From: Oscillospiraceae bacterium | GTDB taxonomy: Bacteria > Bacillota > Clostridia > Oscillospirales > Oscillospiraceae | NCBI GenBank assembly: GCA_021768185.1 | Contig: JAETNP010000022.1 | Span: forward strand, 1 to 38,159 | Length of the DNA: 38,159 nt | Direction: 5' to 3' | Shown: positions 17,074-25,028 of the stretch, piece after piece | Layout: each line of letters opens with the position of its first letter | Position numbering within the stretch: the first letter of the stretch is position 1 | Made by a program: the position numbers and the translations under genes | Notes under the pieces: generated by a model | What the model was told of the DNA's origin: nothing | Seen by the model: only the letters and a program-made list of their open reading frames with translations | The model's database searches: none

Positions 17074-18851
17074 AACTGGTCACCCGCTTTCTCTGCGATC
17101 TCAGCGATTTCCCGCTCCATTTCTTCCACGATGGCGGCGTACTCCTGAACGTACTTGTCGGCCTCCACGAACTTGGCGCGGCCGATCTTCTCCTTGGCGG
17201 GGATGTCCAGCATGGGGGCCAGGGGCGCGCCCTTGCCGATGGCGTCCCGGGCCAGCCGGTCGAAGTCCAGGATCATAGCCAGCATCCGCATCTGCCGGTC
17301 GTGGCTGGAATAGCTGTCCACGTCCATGAAGGCGTTCTGCTGCAAGAAGTCCTCGCGGACCATCTTGGCGGTCTCCAGGGTGAGCTGGTCGTTGGGGGAC
17401 AGGGAGTCCTTACCAACCAGCTGGACGATCTCGTTGAGGTTATCCTCCTCCTGGAGGAGGCTCATGGCCTTGTTCCGGTTCTCCATGAAGGCGGGGCCGA
17501 AGTGCTCGTCGAACCAGGGCTTCATGGTGTCCAGATACAGGGAGTAGGAGTTCAGCCAGTTGATGGCGGGGAAGTGGCGGCGGTAGGCCAGGGAGGCGTC
17601 CAGGGACCAGAACACCTTGACAATGCGCATGGTGCCCTGGCTCACAGGCTCGGACAGGTCGCCGCCCGGAGGCGACACGGCCCCCACGGCGGTCAGGGAG
17701 CCTACGCGGTCCTCGCTGCCCATGCACTGCACCACGCCGGCCCGCTCATAGAACTGGGCTAGACGGGAGGCCAGATAGGCGGGGTAGCCCTCTTCGCCGG
17801 GCATCTCCTCCAGACGGCCGGACATCTCGCGCAGGGCCTCGGCCCAGCGGGAGGTGGAGTCGGCGATGACGGCCACGGCGTAGCCCATGTCGCGGAAGTA
17901 CTCCGCGATGGTGATGCCGGTATACACGGACGCCTCACGGGCGGCCACGGGCATATCGGAGGTGTTGGCGATCAGCACGGTCCGCTTCATCAGGGACTCG
18001 CCGGTCCGGGGGTCCTGGAGCTCGGGGAACTCCCGCAGAACGTCGGTCATCTCGTTGCCGCGCTCGCCGCAGCCCACGTAGATGACGATGTCCACGTCGG
18101 ACCACTTGGCCAGCTGGTGCTGGACCACGGTCTTGCCGGAGCCGAAGGGGCCGGGCACGGCGGCGGTGCCGCCCTTGGCGATGGGGAACATGGTGTCGAT
18201 GATCCGCTGGCCGGACTGGAGGGGGGCCACCGGGTTGTACTTCTGCTTGTAGGGGCGGCCCACGCGGACAGGCCACTTCTGGGTCATGGTCAGCTCCTTG
18301 ACCTCGCCCTTGTCGGTCTTGATCTTGGCGACCACCTCGTCCACGGTGTAGTCGCCGGCCTTGATGGCCCAGCTGACGGTGCCGGAGACGCCGTTGGGGA
18401 CCATGATCTTGTGGAGCACGACTTCGGTCTCGGGAACGGTGCCCAGCACGTCGCCGCCCACCACCTTGTCGCCCACCTTGGCGACGGGGGTGTAGGCCCA
18501 CTTCTTGGTGCGGGAGATGGGGTCCACCTCCACGCCGCGGGCCAGGTTGTTGGAGCCGGTCTGCTTGACGATCTCCTCCAGCGGGCGCTGGATGCCGTCG
18601 TAGATGTTCTCGATGATGCCGGGGCCCAGCTCAACGCTCAGGGGGGCGCCGGTGGAGACCACCGCCGCGCCGGGGCCCAGGCCGCTGGTCTCCTCGTAGA
18701 CCTGGATGGAGGCCCGGTCGCCGGTCATGTTCAGGATCTCACCGATCAGGCGCTGCTCGCCTACGCGGACCACGTCGGCCATGTTGGCGTCGGCAAGGCC
18801 GTCGGCCACCACCAGCGGGCCGGAGACTTTGATGATTCTTCCTTGACTCAT
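17070..18851 (-). CDS. ntpA: V-type ATP synthase catalytic subunit A
   Basis: This 593-residue subunit hydrolyses or makes ATP in the V1 head. Walker A is GPFGSGKT at 234-241, and the catalytic [11 protein letters not shown], the long non-homologous insert (about 115-190) typical of A subunits, and [27 protein letters not shown] are all present. Unusually, its start is separated from subunit F by about 670 bases of non-coding, hairpin-rich DNA, whereas all other genes of the operon abut. AGGAAAGG-like purines about 10 bases upstream give the ribosome site. Expression may therefore rely on read-through or on an internal promoter in the island. Confidence 0.97.
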   Translation of the reverse strand: MSQGRIIKVSGPLVVADGLADANMADVVRVGEQRLIGEILNMTGDRASIQVYEETSGLGPGAAVVSTGAPLSVELGPGIIENIYDGIQRPLEEIVKQTGSNNLARGVEVDPISRTKKWAYTPVAKVGDKVVGGDVLGTVPETEVVLHKIMVPNGVSGTVSWAIKAGDYTVDEVVAKIKTDKGEVKELTMTQKWPVRVGRPYKQKYNPVAPLQSGQRIIDTMFPIAKGGTAAVPGPFGSGKTVVQHQLAKWSDVDIVIYVGCGERGNEMTDVLREFPELQDPRTGESLMKRTVLIANTSDMPVAAREASVYTGITIAEYFRDMGYAVAVIADSTSRWAEALREMSGRLEEMPGEEGYPAYLASRLAQFYERAGVVQCMGSEDRVGSLTAVGAVSPPGGDLSEPVSQGTMRIVKVFWSLDASLAYRRHFPAINWLNSYSLYLDTMKPWFDEHFGPAFMENRNKAMSLLQEEDNLNEIVQLVGKDSLSPNDQLTLETAKMVREDFLQQNAFMDVDSYSSHDRQMRMLAMILDFDRLARDAIGKGAPLAPMLDIPAKEKIGRAKFVEADKYVQEYAAIVEEMEREIAEIAEKAGDQL

Positions 18852-19519
18852 TCCTTCACTGCCTTTCCTTTTTTAATTCAAGGCTACTGCTTATCTTCGC
18901 GCCCTGCGGGCGCGAAGGGGAGTTGTTTCTATACGATACCCCGGGGGCTTCTCGCCCCCGGACTCCTCGGGTACTTTTTGTGTGAACAAAAAGTACCCAA
19001 AAAGTCACTTAAACCTAGCGGTTTAAGAATCCCTCATTTTTTGATTAGTTTGCGCCCGAGGCACAGTCGGTTTGGTCTAAACTTATTGCTGTCCGCTTCG
19101 CTCCTCTCCAGCGTCTATTTCAGCGTGGTCATCGGCGGCCCCTACCGTATAGCGGGGCTAACTCCCCGGGGTGCTTGACGGGGGCTTCTCCGTTCTATTG
19201 CACTCCTGGCGATGGACGGGCACCAATTACAGAAGCGGCGCTGCAGCGAAATCTACCGTTAGAACCCGTGGGTAGAACCACCCAGACCGGCGCACCAACG
19301 AAGGATCGTGGTTAGAACCAAACCCGGTATCGTCAGAGGGAAACTAATCACCCCCGTAATGAGGAGGATTCTTAAGGAACGTAGTTCCTTAAGCGACCTT
19401 TTGCTACTTTTCGCTCGCGCGAAAAGTAGGCCCCGCCCCGGCGAGGGGCGAATCAAAAAATTAGATTAGCGCCGGGGCCGCCGCGCAGCGGCGGCATTGG
19501 AGGTGTGGATATCGGTTTA
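18852..19519. other. Hairpin-rich non-coding island inside the V-ATPase operon
   Basis: No supported gene lies in this stretch between subunits F and A. Perfect hairpins occur at 18895-18917 (10 bp), 18941-18961 (8 bp), 18969-18998 (13 bp, the dispersed repeat), 19008-19027 (8 bp), 19371-19393 (10 bp), 19404-19429 (11 bp), 19434-19450 (6 bp), 19477-19495 (8 bp) and 19507-19532 (11 bp). The middle, 19047-19450, is framed by a 10-base inverted repeat, TTTTTTGATT (19037-19046) with AATCAAAAAA (19451-19460). It contains three TAGAACC motifs (around 19260, 19273 and 19313). A 65-codon minus-strand frame (19259-19456) lacks a ribosome site and crosses hairpins, so I do not call it. The island looks inserted. 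Confidence 0.6.
18969..19010 (+). repeat. Dispersed TACTTTTT hairpin repeat, copy 1 (divergent)
   Basis: A 13-bp stem, GGGTACTTTTTGT (18969-18981) with ACAAAAAGTACCC (18986-18998), is followed by AAAAAGTCACTT. It matches copies at 29399 and 37043 in arm core and in the trailing AAAAAG..ACTT segment. Confidence 0.65.
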
Positions 19520-19828
19520 TCAACCGATATCCGCTCCGACGGCCCGCTCCACGGCGCTCTGGAGCGCCTGGGCCCCCAGGCCCAGACTCCCCCCCTTGCC
19601 GGGGATCAGAATGACCGCCGGGGTGACGGAGGTCTTGTACCTGTCGATGTCCGCCCGGATGGACTGCGCCAGCTGCTCGGTGACATAAATAATGGCGTAC
19701 TCCTCCTTGGCCAGCTTGTGAAGCTCCTGGCGGCCCTCCTCCACGCCTTCGATGGGGAAGATGTCCAGCCCCAGGGCCTTGAAGCCCAGTACGCTGTCCC
19801 GGTCGCCTAAAACCGCGATCTTATACAT
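19520..19828 (-). CDS. ntpG: V-type ATP synthase subunit F
   Basis: This 102-residue subunit (called NtpG in Enterococcus hirae, F in most bacteria) is a Rossmann-like protein bound to the rotor shaft. Family segments are YKIAVLGDRDSVLGFKALGLDIFP, YAIIYVTEQLA and AVILIPGKGG. The ATG at 19828 overlaps the last codons of subunit C by 8 bases. The last three or four residues and the stop codon lie inside an 11-bp hairpin (19507-19532) that begins the non-coding island, so the C-terminus may have been remodelled by insertion. The length is still normal for the family. Confidence 0.93.
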   Translation of the reverse strand: MYKIAVLGDRDSVLGFKALGLDIFPIEGVEEGRQELHKLAKEEYAIIYVTEQLAQSIRADIDRYKTSVTPAVILIPGKGGSLGLGAQALQSAVERAVGADIG

Positions 19829-20822
19829 ACGCCTCACGCAGCCTTTCCCGGATGGTATCGCTGTCAATGCCCGCCATCCGGCCGGACATGATGATGCGCA
19901 CCGCCGTAAACTCGATCTCCTTGGCCACCAGGTAGCTGATGACGGATTCCACGCCGAAGGGCACGCTCTTGGCCCCCGACGCCATGGCCGTCACCGCGTC
20001 GTCGCAGGCCTTTTCAAAGGGCGTCAGGCTCCCGCCGGCCGCCGCCGCCGCGCCCAGCTCCGCCGCCTGGCGGAGATTGGTGGAGCGGTACAGGTCTTCC
20101 AGGTTTCCGCCCAGGGCCGCGGCCTGGATGCTGTCCACCCGGACATTGCCGCCCTCGACCAGCACCCGCTTGAGCATATCCGACCCCTTCTTCATCCGAA
20201 GGGTCCGGACGGCGCTGCGCAGGTTGGCCGCGTCAATGGTGAAGCGTACGTAGCGGACCAGGAAATCGCTGCCCGTAGCCCGGGCGGCGGAGAGCATCTC
20301 CGCGTAGTAGGCCCGGTCCAGCAAGAAGTCCGCCAGCTGGGGGTCGCCCGTGGCGCTGAGGGTCTCCACCGCCTCCACGGCGGCCTGGCGCAACGCCGGA
20401 GGCAGGACGCTGTAGTCCCCCTCCCAGACCGCCCGGCGCATGTCCTCGGCGCTGACCCGCCCCGCGTCCAGCAGCAGCCGGTCGGAGGCGTCCGTGCCGG
20501 TGGCCCGGGCCTTGATGAGGGCCTTCAGATTGTGATAATCATACTTGACCTTGAACACGTCCACCACCGCCTTGTCCGGGACGAAGCGGTAGAGATCCTC
20601 AAACAGCTTCTCCTGCTCCTGGGCCAGAACGGAGCCAAGCTCCCGCTGGCTGGAAGCGTCGAATTCGCCGTAGCCGATCTCGGTGAGCACCTTGGCCGCG
20701 TCGGCGGCGGTGGGTGCGTCGATCATGCGCTCCATCCGCGCCCCGGTGAGCAGGTCCCGCTCCCGGCTGTGGAGGTAGGTGGAAATGAACAGATAGTCGG
20801 TGTCTTTCAGTTTCTTTGCCAA
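19821..20822 (-). CDS. ntpC: V-type ATP synthase subunit C (rotor socket)
   Basis: This helical subunit couples the central shaft to the membrane proteolipid ring. The family pattern includes YLFISTYLHSRERDLLTGA near the start and LVRYVRFTIDAANLR. I place the start at the TTG at 20822 (333 residues) because AGGAGG lies 6 bases before it. The ATG at 20828 directly abuts that AGGAGG with no spacing, and the ATG at 20849 has no ribosome site. The alternatives add 2 or 9 residues. It overlaps subunit F by 8 bases. Confidence 0.92.
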   Translation of the reverse strand: MAKKLKDTDYLFISTYLHSRERDLLTGARMERMIDAPTAADAAKVLTEIGYGEFDASSQRELGSVLAQEQEKLFEDLYRFVPDKAVVDVFKVKYDYHNLKALIKARATGTDASDRLLLDAGRVSAEDMRRAVWEGDYSVLPPALRQAAVEAVETLSATGDPQLADFLLDRAYYAEMLSAARATGSDFLVRYVRFTIDAANLRSAVRTLRMKKGSDMLKRVLVEGGNVRVDSIQAAALGGNLEDLYRSTNLRQAAELGAAAAAGGSLTPFEKACDDAVTAMASGAKSVPFGVESVISYLVAKEIEFTAVRIIMSGRMAGIDSDTIRERLREAYV

Positions 20823-20866
20823 AGCCATCCTCCTTTCTTGCAGTTGCATTCAAATGGAGGCTTTGA

Positions 20867-21559
20867 TTAAGAGAAGAGAATCTCGGCCACCTGGGCCGCC
20901 ATCTCCTCCCGGAGCACCCGCAGCTGGGTCTCAAAGGCGCAGTTGACTTCCACGTTGCCGTCCCGGAGCATCAGGCCGCCGGCCATCTCCCGGGTGTCCT
21001 GGGCCAGGGTCAGCTGCGCCGTGCCCTGGAGCAGGGCGTTGGCGCCGGTGACCACGGCGGACAGCACCGCGCCGGCCTTGCCGCCCACCTTGCCGGCCTT
21101 CTCGGCGGCCTTGGGGGCAGCGGCCTCCGCCAGAAGGGTGTTGGCCCAGGCCACTACCTGGGGACCTACCCGCTCCCGGTCCTTGGCGTTGAGGATGATC
21201 TCCTCCCTGCCGGTCTTGGATGCCTTCACAGCCGTCTTGGCCAGGAGCTGGGCGTACTCGCCCTCGTCCAGAGCCAGCAGCTTCTCCTGGGCCTTGTCAA
21301 AGGCCTTGTTGAGGCATGCCTGCTTGGCGGCCAGGAGGCGCTTTTTCGCCTCCATCTGGGCCGCGCTCTCCAGGCGCTCGGCCTGGCGCTGGGCGGCCTC
21401 CCTGCCGGCGGCCGCGGCGGCTTTCGCCTCCGCCTGGGCCTGGGCCTTGTACTGCTCGCGGATGGCGGCAGCCTTCTCCTCCGCTTCCCGGAGGATCTCC
21501 GCTACCTCCGCCTTGGCGTCGGTTTCGATGCGGGCGGTGATTTTTTCAATTCCGTTCAT
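20867..21559 (-). CDS. ntpE: V-type ATP synthase subunit E (peripheral stalk)
   Basis: This 230-residue stator subunit has an N-terminal helix of about 110 residues, rich in Ala, Glu, Lys and Gln (ITARIETDAKAEVAEILREA), that pairs with the H subunit. A C-terminal globular part follows (GGLMLRDGNVEVNCAFETQL, a family hallmark). The middle, with KAAEKAGKVGGKAGAVLS at about 155-170, looks like a lineage-specific insert of low complexity. It lies between the proteolipid and subunit C genes. Confidence 0.93.
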   Translation of the reverse strand: MNGIEKITARIETDAKAEVAEILREAEEKAAAIREQYKAQAQAEAKAAAAAGREAAQRQAERLESAAQMEAKKRLLAAKQACLNKAFDKAQEKLLALDEGEYAQLLAKTAVKASKTGREEIILNAKDRERVGPQVVAWANTLLAEAAAPKAAEKAGKVGGKAGAVLSAVVTGANALLQGTAQLTLAQDTREMAGGLMLRDGNVEVNCAFETQLRVLREEMAAQVAEILFS

Positions 21560-21588
21560 ATCGAATCCCCTTTTCTAAATCGGGATAA

Positions 21589-22092
<504 letters not shown>

Positions 22093-22096
22093 CTAA

Positions 22097-24040
22097 TTAT
22101 TTCTCGATGTCCACATATTTTGTATTGATGTTCAGAGGCCGGAAGGGTTTGCCGCCGTCCTCGTAGAACCTGCCGAAGAACTCCAGGCACTGCAGACGCA
22201 TATCGTGGACGTAGCAGCCCAGGATGTTCAGCGCGAAGTTGATCGCGTTGCCCAAAAGGGCAATGATGATAAAGGTGACGATGTTTCCCGTCATGGCGCC
22301 CAGCTGGTTGAACACCTGGGCCACCACCGCGCCCGCCAGCATCAGAGCCATCAGGCGGGAGTAGGAGAGGATATCGCTGAAGTACCCGGTGATGCCGTTA
22401 TACAGCGCGCCGAATACGCCGGTGATGATGCCGAAGCCCTTCTTGCCGTAAGCGTTGCCAATGGCAAGGACCACCAGCGCCCCGATGAGGCCCCATGTCA
22501 GCTTGCCCATGGCGAAGCCGATGCCGATCACGGCAAAGGCCAGGAACCACGCGCCCTCGCCGCACAGGGCGTCCATGGCGTTGCCCCGCTTGATCTTCAT
22601 ATACATGCTGACGATCATGCCGGTGACCACCTGTATGACGCCCAGGACCAGGGACCCGATAAGCACCGGGATGGCGTCCTCCAGCGGGTCGAACAGCTTC
22701 CACAGGGACACGCTTGCGGGATCGACGCCGGTGAGCAGGCCACGGATCTGGGGGATCAGGTCCCCGAAGAAGCCGCCTGTCAGCGCGCCCCAGATAAAGG
22801 TGCTGATACCGCACAGCCCCAGCAGGGGGATCATATAGCGCATGGTCGCGCCGTTCGGTTTGGATTTTTTCATGATGACCGCCGAGGCCAGCATCATGAT
22901 GAGTCCGTAGCCCATGTCCGCCATCATCATGCCGTAGAACACGATGAAAAACGGAGCGATGAGCGGGTTGGGGTCCACGCCGCCATAGGCGGGCAGGGAG
23001 TACATCTCCGTGACCATGTTCAGCGGCCGCACCAGCTTGCTGTTGCGCAGCTGGACAGGCACCTGGGGGTACTCCTCCTCCACGGGCTCCTCCAGCTCCC
23101 AAGCGCAGTCGAACTTCGCCAGGGCCTTCTCCAGCTCGGGGATCTCCGGCACGGAGGCCCAGCCCTCCAGATAGAGGATGGCTCCGCCGGTGAGGAGCCG
23201 CTCCTTGGCGCTCTCCGTGGCGACGACCTGCTCCACCCGGTCCAGACCCAGCTTCAGCTCGTCGGCGCAGGCGCTCATCTGGCGGATAGCCTCGATCTCC
23301 TGATTGCGCTGGTCGGAGATCTCATCCAGCTCCCGGCCCAGCCGGGCGATGTTGTCCTTGGCCGTGCCGGTCAGGTCCTTCAGCTGCGCGAAGCTGAAAC
23401 CAAAGGAGCGCAGGGTATCCAGCGCCTCCTGACGGCAGTCCTTGTGGACCAGAATTTCCAGGTACCGCTGCTCCCGGTCGCAGGACAGCTCACGGACCTC
23501 CGCGGCTCCCGCGGCCTCGTCCAGAGCGCCGGTAAGAGCGCTGAAATCCGCCGTGGCGGGCACGGCCCCCAGCAGGACGTCGGTTTTGGACGTGCCCTTG
23601 GTCTCCAGAGGGATGTCGCAGTTCTCCCAGGGCTGGAGGGACAGCCGGTCGGCGTGAATCCGGGTCTCCCGGGCGTTCAGCTGCCCGATGGTCCGGGCGC
23701 GGCCGTTGATGGCGTCCGCCTTTTCCAGGGCGGCGCGCCGGGCGGCCTCGTCCAGGAGCTCCGCCTCCTTCATAGTAGGACGCAGGGAGAGGAGAGGCTT
23801 CTTCCGGGGGGCATATTTGTCCAGCACCTCAATGGCGTGCTGGAGCTGGGTCAGGTCCCCTTTGGCGTCCGCCAGGCGGGAGCTGTCATGGTGCAGCAGC
23901 GCCGCTCCGTTCTCCTCCGCCAGCTCGCCCTCCGGTTCCCGGAGTTCCACGCAGCCCACATGGAGCAGACTTGACAGCAGCGCGTCACGGTCCTGGGCAA
24001 GGGCGATGAGCCGGAGGCGTTTCATTTTGACAATTGCCAT
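22097..24040 (-). CDS. ntpI: V-type ATP synthase subunit I (a-subunit)
   Basis: This 647-residue stator subunit provides the ion half-channels. The N-terminal 330-340 residues are cytoplasmic and bind the peripheral stalks. The C-terminal half has seven to eight hydrophobic helices, starting near LIAPFFIVFYGMMMADMGYG and including YFSDILSYSRLMALMLAG, where the conserved Arg faces the rotor. The ATG at 24040 directly follows the TAA of the upstream subunit H gene with no gap. The length matches the family. Confidence 0.96.
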   Translation of the reverse strand: MAIVKMKRLRLIALAQDRDALLSSLLHVGCVELREPEGELAEENGAALLHHDSSRLADAKGDLTQLQHAIEVLDKYAPRKKPLLSLRPTMKEAELLDEAARRAALEKADAINGRARTIGQLNARETRIHADRLSLQPWENCDIPLETKGTSKTDVLLGAVPATADFSALTGALDEAAGAAEVRELSCDREQRYLEILVHKDCRQEALDTLRSFGFSFAQLKDLTGTAKDNIARLGRELDEISDQRNQEIEAIRQMSACADELKLGLDRVEQVVATESAKERLLTGGAILYLEGWASVPEIPELEKALAKFDCAWELEEPVEEEYPQVPVQLRNSKLVRPLNMVTEMYSLPAYGGVDPNPLIAPFFIVFYGMMMADMGYGLIMMLASAVIMKKSKPNGATMRYMIPLLGLCGISTFIWGALTGGFFGDLIPQIRGLLTGVDPASVSLWKLFDPLEDAIPVLIGSLVLGVIQVVTGMIVSMYMKIKRGNAMDALCGEGAWFLAFAVIGIGFAMGKLTWGLIGALVVLAIGNAYGKKGFGIITGVFGALYNGITGYFSDILSYSRLMALMLAGAVVAQVFNQLGAMTGNIVTFIIIALLGNAINFALNILGCYVHDMRLQCLEFFGRFYEDGGKPFRPLNINTKYVDIEK

Positions 24041-24355
24041 TTAGTTTCCTACCACCCTTCCTAAGATCGCCTGCGCCGCTTTGTCCATGCGCGAGCCGGC
24101 CTGCTTTTTCAGTGCTTCGCAGTCCTTTTCCGCCTGGCGCAGGATCTCCTCCCGCCGCTTGGCGGCTTCCTCCTCCGCCTTTTTCATTTCGGCGGCGGCG
24201 GACTTTGCGGATTCTTCCCTACCCTTTTGCAGCAAAGCGCGCCCTTCCCGCTCGGCTTCGGCGGCCAGCTTCTGGGCGCGGGCCTTGGCATCGGCTTTGG
24301 CCTGGTCCATGCCCTCCTCCACGGAGCGGATTTTGGTTATGGCTTCCAGTGACAT
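24041..24355 (-). CDS. V-type ATPase peripheral stalk subunit H/G-like
   Basis: This 104-residue protein is almost entirely one helix, with heptad-like Ala/Glu/Lys/Arg repeats, and is cytoplasmic. It corresponds in size and position to the stalk subunit called NtpF in Enterococcus or AhaH in archaea, which pairs with subunit E. The start has AAAAAAGGGGTGAG upstream. It is the first gene of the V-ATPase operon and abuts subunit I. Assignment rests on coiled-coil composition and operon position, since these subunits diverge quickly. Confidence 0.85.
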   Translation of the reverse strand: MSLEAITKIRSVEEGMDQAKADAKARAQKLAAEAEREGRALLQKGREESAKSAAAEMKKAEEEAAKRREEILRQAEKDCEALKKQAGSRMDKAAQAILGRVVGN

Positions 24356-24715
24356 TGTCTCACCCCTTTTTTACCGAATCTGAATCAGGAATTTTAGTAT
24401 GCCTGCCGCCGTCAAACCGGGAAAACCGGCCGGTTTTGCAGCCCATTTTTGACGACAGCATGGGTATTGAATAGTATAGCACAAACCCCTTGGCAATACC
24501 AGATATTTTGCCAAGATTTCACCAATTCGTCAAAATAACGCAGAATTAAAAATTTATCCCCCTTTGGTTTTGGCAGATATGTCCATCCGGCCCTCCCACG
24601 CCGCTTTTTTTGCCGGAGCGCCCCAGCCGCGATCTTCACGGCGGTTGCATTTTCAGGTACAACTGTTTCCGGAAAATCCGCCTATTATAGAACGCAAAAA
24701 AGCAGGAGGCGCATA
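24356..24715. other. Divergent intergenic region upstream of the V-ATPase operon
   Basis: No gene is supported. It contains a perfect 16-base palindrome AAAACCGGCCGGTTTT (24422-24437) between the predicted V-ATPase promoter and the first gene, a possible operator. An AT-rich stretch follows from 24475 to 24560. At the far end is the ribosome site AGCAGGAGG of the recombinase remnant, with TATTAT (24683-24688) as a weak -10 candidate. Confidence 0.4.
24473..24481 (-). promoter_or_regulatory. Extended -10 promoter for the V-ATPase operon
   Basis: The minus strand reads TGCTATACT, an extended -10 element (TGn-TATACT), about 118 bases before the first V-ATPase gene. No good -35 box stands 16-18 bases upstream, which is acceptable for extended -10 promoters. 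Confidence 0.4.
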
Positions 24716-24895
24716 ATGGGAACAGTTTACGGCTATATCCGGGTGTCCAGCGTGGACCAGAACGAGGACCGGCAGCTCATCGCCCTGCGGGGGCGCGGGA
24801 TACCGTTGTCCGCCTTCCGCTGCCAGGTGGAGATTTACGAAAAGGCCAGGTTGTTGCAAAGAGCGCGATTTACAGGAATGTGTACCTTCTTGTAG
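24716..24895 (+). pseudogene. Truncated serine recombinase remnant
   Basis: A strong ribosome site (AGGAGG) and the first 25 residues, GTVYGYIRVSSVDQNEDRQL, match the N-terminus of serine resolvases/invertases, including the catalytic Ser within RVSS. After ALRGRGIP the sequence loses all family similarity and stops at residue 59, whereas the family needs about 190 residues or more. The catalytic domain is incomplete, so it should be inactive. It marks past mobile-element activity next to the SLH gene. A short expressed peptide cannot be excluded. Confidence 0.75.
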
Positions 24896-24929
24896 CGTGT
24901 GGAAGGAATTGGGAATCTGCTAAAAAACA

Positions 24930-24958
24930 TTGAATATCTACATCTTGTGTGGTATTCT
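24930..24958 (+). promoter_or_regulatory. Sigma-A promoter of the SLH protein gene
   Basis: TTGAAT (24930-24935) and TATTCT (24953-24958) are spaced by 17 bases, 70 bases before the SLH gene start. Confidence 0.55.
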
Positions 24959-25028
24959 ATTTTTATGTACCTTGTGAGCTTAGCTTACCCAAAAGTACAA
25001 CAATACTGAAATACGGAGGATACGAGGC

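Noticed and set aside
19259-19456. A 65-codon minus-strand frame within the V-ATPase island
   Set aside because: It has no ribosome site, crosses two hairpins, and has no recognisable features. It is more likely an incidental frame in a structured element.
22205-23974. A 589-codon plus-strand frame opposite subunit I
   Set aside because: It is a shadow of the V-ATPase I gene: rich in His, Gln, Gly and Asp, with no ribosome site and no recognisable domain.
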